Below are positions 57,444 through 64,000 of a stretch of DNA of 64,000 bases, piece by piece (within the stretch, counting starts at the first letter, position 1; each line of letters opens with the position of its first letter). The position numbers and the translations under genes were made by a program. The notes beneath the pieces are model-generated. The model had not been told where the DNA came from. It ran no database searches and was given only the letters and a program-made list of their open reading frames with translations. The DNA is from Gammaproteobacteria bacterium (GTDB taxonomy: Bacteria > Pseudomonadota > Gammaproteobacteria > SZUA-152): positions 92,401 through 156,400 of the forward strand of contig JAVVEP010000006.1 in assembly GCA_032250735.1 (NCBI GenBank), given 5' to 3'.

Positions 57444-58430
57444 ATGACGAACGCGAAATGGATTTTCGGCTTGCTAACCGCGTGCCTGATTTGGCCGGCG
57501 ACTGCCATTGCCATACCGTATAGCAATCTCTACGTGTTTGGCGATAGCCTCTCAGACACAGGAAATATGTATGCCGCCACCGGCGGTATCCTGCCGCCAG
57601 CTCCTTATTATGACCAAGGACGCTCGTCAAACGGGCCGCTCTGGGTTGAACAGTTGTCACCACGCCTTGGGTTGCCGTACCAACAATCGACGAACTATTC
57701 ATGGCTTGGCGCCGGCACGGGTTATAACAATGCCTGGGATCTCGATGGGCCAGCGGGTGTGGATTTCTGGGGACTGTCAGATGAGATCAATTATTTTCTG
57801 ACATCGACCGGCGGTATGGCAGATCCCAATGCCCTCTATGTTGTGTGGGCCGGCCCCAATGATTTCATATCGATCACGGATCCCACGCAGATACCAGCAG
57901 CGATTGCTAATGGTGTCAACAATATTGCCACCGCGGTTGCAACACTGAATGCCATCGGCGCTCAACACTTTCTGGTGCCCAACATGCCCGATCTGGGTTT
58001 GACGCCCCGGGCGAGTGCCTTTGGGTTATCGGAGTCGTTGAGTGCGGTAACCACAGCCTATAACGGGTACCTGGATATAGCCCTTATGTCACTGGGTTTG
58101 GATATCATCACGCCTGATACCGCGGGGTTGATTCGTGATATCGCGGCGGATCCATTTGCGTACGGACTGACCAATGCCAGCGATGCGTGTTTCAATGAAT
58201 TGATACTGTATGCCGGTGGTGTCCCTACTATTTGTGCCGATCCCCAAAACTATCTGTTCTGGGATACCCTGCACCCCACGACGGCTGGCCATACCCTGAT
58301 GGCGAATTTGTTTGCCGAAGCGCTTGGTGTACCGGAACCCGATACTTATGTGTTGTTATTGTTTGGTCTGACGATTGTTGTTGGCATGAGGGTGAAGAAA
58401 AACCAACTTTCGACGCTATCCCTAGCCTAG
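57444..58430 (+). CDS. PEP-CTERM GDSL/SGNH-family lipase or esterase
   Basis: 328 residues. Signal peptide to about residue 23 (IWPATAIA). SGNH blocks: GDSLSDTGN with nucleophile Ser35, the Gly block near 60, GPND near 135-140 and the His/Asp block FWDTLHPTTAGH near 275. C terminus has a PEP-CTERM sorting signal: VPEPDTYVLLLFGL...RVKKN. So it is exported, and its C-terminal signal should be cleaved by an exosortase. Substrate unknown; a surface lipid or polysaccharide ester is plausible. Confidence 0.9.
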   Translation: MTNAKWIFGLLTACLIWPATAIAIPYSNLYVFGDSLSDTGNMYAATGGILPPAPYYDQGRSSNGPLWVEQLSPRLGLPYQQSTNYSWLGAGTGYNNAWDLDGPAGVDFWGLSDEINYFLTSTGGMADPNALYVVWAGPNDFISITDPTQIPAAIANGVNNIATAVATLNAIGAQHFLVPNMPDLGLTPRASAFGLSESLSAVTTAYNGYLDIALMSLGLDIITPDTAGLIRDIAADPFAYGLTNASDACFNELILYAGGVPTICADPQNYLFWDTLHPTTAGHTLMANLFAEALGVPEPDTYVLLLFGLTIVVGMRVKKNQLSTLSLA

Positions 58431-58467
58431 TCACGTAGGGGAATTATTGACCGGGACAATCTCGGTA

Positions 58468-58742
58468 TTATCGATGCTGATGGAACCCGATGTTGTTGGT
58501 TGACGGTGTATTAATCGGATGAAAGCGTATGCCATCCGCTTGAATAACGGGGCGGGTGCTGCCGCCATTTTTGATTCTTGCCCGGTGGGCATCGATTTCC
58601 TGTTCCAGCCACGCAAGCCAGGCCTGTATGCCTTTTCCGGTTGTTGCGGATGAGGCAACCACCGGGGCCGGGTTGGCAAGTTGTCGTAGATAGCGCTCTG
58701 CCTGCGCGGGACCCGTGTGGGACACTTTGAACCTAATACTCC
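58468..58742 (-). pseudogene. HypB-like C-terminal fragment
   Basis: Open frame of about 90 codons with SHTGPAQAERYLRQL...PVVASSATTGKGIQAWLAWLEQEID, which resembles the end of hydrogenase nickel-incorporation GTPase HypB (SATTGxGmxxWxxWL). The Walker A, Zn-binding and switch parts are missing and no start is obvious. It begins directly after the stop of the upstream gene on this strand. Probably a truncated remnant. Confidence 0.5.
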
Positions 58743-59363
58743 TTAGTCGTCACTTCGCAGTAAACGCCATAGCGTTACTTGATCGGGGAATCCTGTTGGC
58801 TCAAGTTTCACTGAACGCTGGAATGCTTTCATGGCGTCAATGGTGGATTGATCGTAACTCCCATTGACCTTCCCCTTGTACAGGCCTTTGGCGGTAAGGG
58901 TCTTTTGTATGCGCTTAAGGACTTCCACATAAAGTGAGGTCTTTCGATCACCGACGGCCACTTCCGTCTTTTCTGAAAGCGTTTGCAAACGATCCTGGTG
59001 CAACTTCTGAAACAGGCTTTTCAGTACGGCAAACACCCGGTCCTTTGGATTGGCTATGCAATGTTTGTCGAGAATAGCCGTCAGCAGTTCCGTGGTTTCA
59101 AACGACAGTAGATCGTAGGTTTCCGGTGAATACTGGTTTGAACCGGTGATGAAGCCGTCAATCCATCCGGCTGTCATCAGATAGGCCTCTGATTTTGCCT
59201 CACGTTCTTTCACATAAATGGCACAGGGAAGTAGCCCGGCACCACGAAGCGCAAATTGCCCTTTGTCGTCCGCGGCAAAGACCCCCTGAGACATCAGGGG
59301 GTTTACTAACAGAGTCGTTACGACAACAACAAAGAATCTTTTACAGAGATTCTGTGGTATCAA
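58743..59363 (-). CDS. Exported protein with C-terminal peptidoglycan-binding domain
   Basis: 206 residues from a TTG that overlaps the stop of the upstream PEP-CTERM gene (TTGA), so the two are coupled. Signal peptide to about 30 (NPLMSQGVFAAD). Middle part has a Rap1a/Tai-like pattern (LLPCAIYVKEREAKSEAYLMTAGWIDGFI and later HCIANP) with two Cys that could pair. Residues about 145-206 form a PG_binding_1 domain (VEVLKRIQKTLTAKGLYKGKVNGSYDQSTIDAMKAFQ). Likely periplasmic cell-wall-associated; function unknown. Confidence 0.78.
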   Translation of the reverse strand: MIPQNLCKRFFVVVVTTLLVNPLMSQGVFAADDKGQFALRGAGLLPCAIYVKEREAKSEAYLMTAGWIDGFITGSNQYSPETYDLLSFETTELLTAILDKHCIANPKDRVFAVLKSLFQKLHQDRLQTLSEKTEVAVGDRKTSLYVEVLKRIQKTLTAKGLYKGKVNGSYDQSTIDAMKAFQRSVKLEPTGFPDQVTLWRLLRSDD

Positions 59364-61096
59364 AATGCGTATCCCTTACGGTCTGTAGATTCGTAACGGC
59401 GACGCAGGAAGCCCATGGCGAACAATCCAATGAGTAACATTCCGATGGTACCGGGTTCTGGAACCCGAACACCGATGGTGAATTCATTGCCTGCTATGCG
59501 TTCGAAGCCACCCAGGCCAAACGAGAAGTCGTATACCGAAAAGTCGAGCTTGTCTGTCTCAAACAAGGTATTGCCGAGTCCGAGTAGGCCATTCAAGCTG
59601 ATGGGACCGATACCCAGTACCTCGACGCCGGCAACTGATGCGGTGGCCCCCAGCTTGAGCACATCCAGCGTGCCTATCAAGCCTAAATCGATGCCGAAAT
59701 CGTTTGTGAGCATGGCATCGATCCAGTAGGTTGGCGAGAAGGTGGTGGTTTCGAATAAGGAAAAATCTGGAAGATCTGACCATTTGCCGGTCCAGCTCGT
59801 TTGTGGATCAAGCATGCCGGCAATCTGAAGAGGATTGCTGAATGCGAGTTCCACCATAAGTGTAGGCACCAGGTCGAATTTCTGGGTAATACCCAAAACA
59901 GGACCCGCATCCGCATCAATGAGATCCAGGCTGGCTTCAACCTTGATACCTGGAATATCAATCAATGTTGCATTCAGTCCTAATGGAGGAAGTCCTCCCA
60001 AGAGCGTGGCGGCGCCGTCAAGATCCAGTTGTGCGGAAAGAAAATCATCGCGACCGCTGGACGAGATCGTACCAGGGCCAGACTTAGTACCACTGGTCTC
60101 AATATCTGGAATCTGTACTTCTATTTCCGCCAAATCAACGCTGACGGCAGGACCAGGTGGTACTGTGCTTGCCAGGGTCAGACCACCAGGGCCTGTTAGC
60201 TTGAAACCCGCGTATGGCGGAAGAGGCGATGCGGCGCCTTCCAGGGTGAGAGATTGATTGAGTATGGGTACTTCGGCCAATGGTTCGTCACCTGGCAATA
60301 TCCCATCCAGCACCTTAAGGCTATTCAGATCGACGGAAAGAATACGTTGATCCATGTCAACCGTGGGAATCGCGGTGCTGCCTTCCGCACAGCCAAGCAG
60401 TATGCCGCAGGCTTTTGCATTAACGGATCCCGAAAGCTGCATGATGGCACTGATGTAGGCCTCAACCTTCGGCGACTGGGTTTCAATGGTACCGCTATCG
60501 AGCAGACTGTTGGCGTTCAGATCAATGATATCGGTGGTTTCAACCGGGGCATCCGGCAAATCGGCCAAGGCGGAAAACTGCACGGTGGAATCCACTGAAC
60601 CGCTATCGATGGAATAGCCAAACTCCAGGCCGACCTTGCCGGAACTGGTGACTTTTAGCTCAGCGCCTGTGCGGGTGTCTACAGTCGTGGTAACAGGCCA
60701 CTTCGCTGGCTCGTCTCCGCATAACACATCAATGGTATTTTTACAGGTCCACCAGGCTGCCCAAAGGGGATTGGTGTTAACCGTCGTTGAGGTGACACTG
60801 CCCGCAATGCCACCAAAGGATGCGGTTTTATTGGTCCATTGCGTCCCGACAAAAACCGACTCTTCTTTTCTAAACGCAGCACCGGTACCCCACATGCTTT
60901 GGCCAGTGCTTTCGAAGTTCAGCGTCCCCGCATCATAGGCGATTGCCGCCGCATGGGCGCCTGCAGAGAGCATGAGCAGTGCGCAAGTTGCAGCGATTGC
61001 ACCGGCACGGGGCCAAAAGGTTGAAATTCCAGATCCCTTGAAAACAACACAATTACGATTGCTAGCAATTGACTTCCCTACCACGTCCTTATTCAT
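59360..61096 (-). CDS. PEP-CTERM exported protein
   Basis: 578 residues, ATG with GGGAG before it. Signal-like N terminus (a long n-region, then ALLMLSAGAHAAA near 38-52), a beta-rich, Ser/Thr/Gly-rich body with Cys pairs (CKNTIDVLC, CGILLGC), and the sorting signal VPEPGTIGMLLIGLFAMGFLRRR at about 548-571. No enzymatic motif recognised. Probably an extracellular matrix or surface protein handled by an exosortase. Coupled to the downstream peptidoglycan-binding gene. Confidence 0.85.
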   Translation of the reverse strand: MNKDVVGKSIASNRNCVVFKGSGISTFWPRAGAIAATCALLMLSAGAHAAAIAYDAGTLNFESTGQSMWGTGAAFRKEESVFVGTQWTNKTASFGGIAGSVTSTTVNTNPLWAAWWTCKNTIDVLCGDEPAKWPVTTTVDTRTGAELKVTSSGKVGLEFGYSIDSGSVDSTVQFSALADLPDAPVETTDIIDLNANSLLDSGTIETQSPKVEAYISAIMQLSGSVNAKACGILLGCAEGSTAIPTVDMDQRILSVDLNSLKVLDGILPGDEPLAEVPILNQSLTLEGAASPLPPYAGFKLTGPGGLTLASTVPPGPAVSVDLAEIEVQIPDIETSGTKSGPGTISSSGRDDFLSAQLDLDGAATLLGGLPPLGLNATLIDIPGIKVEASLDLIDADAGPVLGITQKFDLVPTLMVELAFSNPLQIAGMLDPQTSWTGKWSDLPDFSLFETTTFSPTYWIDAMLTNDFGIDLGLIGTLDVLKLGATASVAGVEVLGIGPISLNGLLGLGNTLFETDKLDFSVYDFSFGLGGFERIAGNEFTIGVRVPEPGTIGMLLIGLFAMGFLRRRYESTDRKGYAF

Positions 61097-61314
61097 AGCC
61101 TGCTCCCAGTTATGTTTTTTTTGAAGCCTGTTTGTAAGAATAACTCTAATTTGTCCGCAGGGACGATACCCGAATCACTATAAATAGGAAACAACTATAT
61201 GTAATTCAGTTCATGGTATTTTGGCGTAAAATTTGCCTGCTATACGTAAAGTGAAGTGGCAAACGTAGAGAATAGCCACAAGTATAATATGGTTATTTCA
61301 GATTGCAGTGCACC
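61097..61314. other. Upstream region of the PEP-CTERM gene
   Basis: AT-rich, no gene supported. It precedes the 19-bp tandem repeat. Confidence 0.4.
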
Positions 61315-61387
61315 ACCAGGTAATAGGGGCCAGACCAGGTAATAGGGGCCACACCAGGTAATAGGGGCCACAGGTAATAAGGGCCAG
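61315..61387. repeat. Tandem repeat, 19-bp unit, almost four copies
   Basis: Three full units of ACCAGGTAATAGGGGCCA(G/C) at 61315-61333, 61334-61352 and 61353-61371 and a 16-base partial unit at 61372-61387. No spacers, so not CRISPR. Similar AGGTAATAGGGG-x-CAGACCACG sequences are, from memory, found ahead of transposon-related genes, but that needs a database check. Confidence 0.85.
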
Positions 61388-61407
61388 ACCACGATTTATC
61401 TCAGGCC

Positions 61408-61843
61408 ATGCACGGTGTGGATGGAGGTACCCTTAGTGGACCTGATGGGAAGTATGCTCTCCCTGCAAACGGTACCGGCGTGCGACGAGCCGTTCGACGC
61501 CGGGGTGGCCAGGTAGCTGGCTTTAGCTTGCACGCCGGGGCGCAAGCGAGGGCCCATGAACGCAACAAGCTGGAACGGCTGTGCCGGTACGTCAGCCGAC
61601 CGGCGGTGTTAGAGAAGCGGCTGTCGCTCACGCCGAATGGCAACATCCGTCACGACGTGAAGGGATTCACTAGTGTCGCGGGCGCAGGGATGCGCAGGAG
61701 CGACCCAGCTGAAGACCCCTTACCGCGACAAGGCCGAACGCCGCCTGCGCTACCTGCGCCTGCAACTGAGTCAATACCGGAGGGAGACCATCGACTTCGT
61801 CAGCGAGCGGCAGTATCAGGACAAACTGCTGGATAAGCGCTAA
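61408..61843 (+). pseudogene. Disrupted IS91-type transposase remnant
   Basis: Translation contains FSLHAGAQARAHERNKLERL and then CRYVSRPAVLEKRLSLTPNG (61522-61653), the conserved C-terminal segment of IS91-family transposases. The expected following motif LKTPYRD appears at 61709 in a different frame, about 52 bases later, so an insertion or frameshift has broken the gene. The upstream catalytic Tyr and zinc-finger parts are missing. It lies between PEP-CTERM genes. Confidence 0.6.
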
Positions 61844-61853
61844 TCCCGACTTT

Positions 61854-63890
61854 TCAACTCGCTGGTGCCGCTCGGTTTAATCGCCGCCTATCCCGGTAAC
61901 GGAGCATGAGCATTCCAAACGCCCCCAAGGCAATCAGCAACACCGTTCCGGGTTCGAGAATACTTGTCGTCAGCACATAGCCCGACCGTATATTGGCCAA
62001 CTGCGGGTCAGCCGTGGTGGTGGCGGTGAGTGTGAACATGGCATCGATCAGATAGTCCTCCGAAGAGAGCGCACCAAAGGTGCCAAGATCCAAAACGTTG
62101 TCACTGAAATAATCGAGCAGCGTATCGAGAGTGTCGGTTTCAGCCTGCCAATAAAAAGAGTGCATGGAGTTGGCGTCATTGAGCATGATCGCCAGACTGA
62201 CCTCGCTGAACATGCCGTTCAAATCGAAATCAAACAGCCCCAGCTTGAGATGACTGCTAGGCCTGACTTTGGAGGCATCGATAAGAAACTCCGACGACAC
62301 AGAATAGGTCGCCATTCCCGCACTGCCAGAGAGATCGGCAATATTCATCATGCCCAGGCCGTTGGCGTGCACCAGCTCGTCCAGCAGCGTCGAAGCGTTT
62401 GGGCTGCCTTGCAATGCGCTCTCCACATCACTCAGCAATGGATCACCCATCGCAATGCCACCGGCAAAGCCGCCGACACTGGCCGTTTCAAACGGCGGCA
62501 GGGAACTCATTGCAACGCCAAGCCCTGCCTGCGTAAATGCAGTGGCCGGGCTTTTGGTCGGTGCGGTAGCCTCACTGGATGCCTTCTTTACTTTCTGATT
62601 CATCTCACTACCGAAGGCATTGGCTTTTGCCACCGCCTTGCCGGTATCAGTCGTGCCATTGGCGGTGGCCTTGGCCGTGGCGTTATCAAGACCGCGGCCA
62701 TTGACATCGCCAATTGCAGTGGCAACAGCCGTACCTTCACCAGTCGTTGCAGTCGCCTCGGCCCTGGCGCGGCCAAACTCCTTGCCAGCCCTTGCCGTTG
62801 CATCTGCCTGGGTATTGCCTTTGGCGCGGGAACTATCAGCCTTGGCCCCGGCCGAGCCAAGTGTTAAACGAGAACTGTCGGCATTGGCGGTTGCCGACTT
62901 GCCGTCAGTTGTCGTCGCTTGCGCAGAGGCATTGGAAATTGGTTTGCCGAATGGATCGGTAGTGGTATTCCCACTCCAGCCGCTGCCGCTGGTGGCGAAG
63001 GCGCTGCTAGTGCCGTCAAAGCCCTGGGAGTTGGCCACGGCCTTGGCGTAGCCAGCTTTCCCCTGTGACACGCCCAGACCACCATCACCGCCAGTGGCGG
63101 AAGCAGAGGCGTTACTGCGATCAGCGGTCGTCGCCGTAGCCATTGCCGTCGCATTGCCCCCCTGGCCACCAACAGCACCACCAGGCTTCGATCCAGGCCC
63201 GGCATTGCCACCTTTGCCGCCATCGGCGGTAGACCAGGCGCTTGATGCACCCGTGGTGGTTGCATTGGCATTGCCACCGTCACCGCCATCGCCAGGTTTG
63301 CCTTTTTCGGCCTTGCCAATGTACCCACCACCATCACCACCAACACCGCCTACACCACCAGTGGCCTTGCTGTTGGCATACACGGCAGTTGCCGCCGCCT
63401 CGGCATCACCACCCTTGCCGCCATCACCACCACGGCCGCCATTGGCATTGCGACCGGCGCCACCCTTACCGCCCGTACCGCCAGGCCCGCCTGTGGCAGT
63501 GGCTTCGGCATCGCCGGAGGTATGGGTCGATTTAGCCGTCGCCTTGGCAAGGCCTGCGCCACCTCCATCGCCACCTCGACGACCGACACCGTCAGCAGTC
63601 AGCGCACCGCCCTGGCCACCCTCACCACCGCGGCCACTGGCGGCCTTTGCTGTATTTTCCTTATCTCCCTCGCTTGCCGCCGGTGTGGTTGCAGTGGCGG
63701 GATCGCTGCTTCCGCCTGTAGCACCATCCTGATTGTTGGGTGCCTTGGGCTTGTCCTCACCTGCAGCAGAGGTTGCCTCTATATCAACGGCGTAAGTCTG
63801 CGAAGACCAGCCAAAGGCGAGGGCGATGAAACCGGCTGCGAGAACTGCCTTGAGAAGATTTCTATTGTTATTACCGAGGGCGCCAACCAT
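61854..63890 (-). CDS. Glycine-rich PEP-CTERM exported protein
   Basis: 678 residues, ATG preceded by AGGAGGTC. Signal peptide ending SQTYA near 35. Residues about 75-275 contain many GG-x-GG, GGDGG, GGKGG and GGNG units with Ala/Thr-rich spacers, like PE-PGRS or adhesin-type low complexity. A helical, Ala-rich middle follows (about 290-450), then a globular region (about 470-630), and a PEP-CTERM-type signal LEPGTVLLIALGAFGMLMLRYRDRRR. The Glu-Pro-Gly at the tail stands in for Pro-Glu-Pro. Likely an extracellular structural protein. Gene continues to the last 110 bases of the window, which hold no other gene. Confidence 0.85.
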   Translation of the reverse strand: MVGALGNNNRNLLKAVLAAGFIALAFGWSSQTYAVDIEATSAAGEDKPKAPNNQDGATGGSSDPATATTPAASEGDKENTAKAASGRGGEGGQGGALTADGVGRRGGDGGGAGLAKATAKSTHTSGDAEATATGGPGGTGGKGGAGRNANGGRGGDGGKGGDAEAAATAVYANSKATGGVGGVGGDGGGYIGKAEKGKPGDGGDGGNANATTTGASSAWSTADGGKGGNAGPGSKPGGAVGGQGGNATAMATATTADRSNASASATGGDGGLGVSQGKAGYAKAVANSQGFDGTSSAFATSGSGWSGNTTTDPFGKPISNASAQATTTDGKSATANADSSRLTLGSAGAKADSSRAKGNTQADATARAGKEFGRARAEATATTGEGTAVATAIGDVNGRGLDNATAKATANGTTDTGKAVAKANAFGSEMNQKVKKASSEATAPTKSPATAFTQAGLGVAMSSLPPFETASVGGFAGGIAMGDPLLSDVESALQGSPNASTLLDELVHANGLGMMNIADLSGSAGMATYSVSSEFLIDASKVRPSSHLKLGLFDFDLNGMFSEVSLAIMLNDANSMHSFYWQAETDTLDTLLDYFSDNVLDLGTFGALSSEDYLIDAMFTLTATTTADPQLANIRSGYVLTTSILEPGTVLLIALGAFGMLMLRYRDRRRLNRAAPAS

Positions 63891-64000
63891 TTTGACCTCC
63901 TGTCGTTCAATGGTTTTCTGAATGTGTAAAACTAATATAGAAGAGCACTGCTGTCCCGTTAAGAAGTAAGAAAGAAGGCCTGAAACCCAACTTGTTTTGA

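Noticed and set aside
61315..61387. Possible CRISPR array
   Set aside because: The units are adjacent without spacers and only 19 bases long.
63100..63760. Repetitive GC-rich region as DNA repeat or CRISPR
   Set aside because: The pattern follows codons of a glycine-rich protein and varies at synonymous positions, so it is coding low complexity.

Overview
The window looks like one chromosomal stretch of a GC-rich gammaproteobacterium. Support comes from AmpD/AmpE, an AlgZ/AlgR-type pair, YbiT, DbpA, RppH next to PtsP, an AmpD-proximal DUF2835 gene and several PEP-CTERM exported proteins. That mix fits an environmental, possibly sulfur-oxidiser-like (Chromatiales-type) lineage, but no rRNA, tRNA or species marker is present, so the taxon is an inference.

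Layout. 1-755: 3' end of a histidine kinase. 893-2207 (-): arsR-arsM arsenic pair with a promoter that implies a leaderless arsR message. 2302-15557: housekeeping genes (rep, a thioredoxin-like protein, algR/algZ, argH, a DUF3187 protein, rhlE, ybiT-dbpA, a PDC sensor-domain protein). 15690-21012: LpxR-like deacylase, ampDE, a glutaredoxin-like protein, DUF2835, a pentapeptide-repeat protein and a membrane GGDEF protein with a degenerate active-site loop. 21353-30198 (+): nine genes that pair TPR and lipoprotein components with a TolQ-TolR-TolR-AgmX/TonB proton-driven motor, resembling the AglRQS/Glt gliding machinery of myxobacteria. 30660-38622: vitamin B12 uptake locus (PduO adenosyltransferase, BtuF, TonB, BtuB under a cobalamin riboswitch, BtuD, BtuC) plus an orphan ParA ATPase. 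38641-42334: HAD phosphatase, rppH, ptsP. 42346-51252: a protease/beta-propeller/beta-barrel protein, an RND efflux permease and adaptor, and hemL.

51291-57188 is an accessory island bounded by two direct copies of a roughly 160-190 bp sequence that share 58 identical bases. Inside are a gene remnant, a large protein with an N-terminal MORC/Hsp90-like GHKL ATPase and S5 module fused to a C-terminal histidine-kinase ATPase, a response regulator whose C-terminal helical domain carries an R-N-x3-H (HEPN-type) motif, and a convergent, solitary C5-cytosine DNA methyltransferase. I regard this as the best candidate for an undescribed system: a phosphorelay-style sensor and RNase-like effector, possibly for phage defence.

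57444-63890 holds three PEP-CTERM secreted proteins (a GDSL hydrolase, a 578-residue protein, and a glycine-rich 678-residue protein), a peptidoglycan-binding-domain protein, a HypB-like fragment, and an IS91-type transposase remnant behind a 19-bp tandem repeat. Palindromic or MITE-like repeats of several families are scattered through the window (5067, 9563, 15598, 21100, 30234, 36733, 49840).
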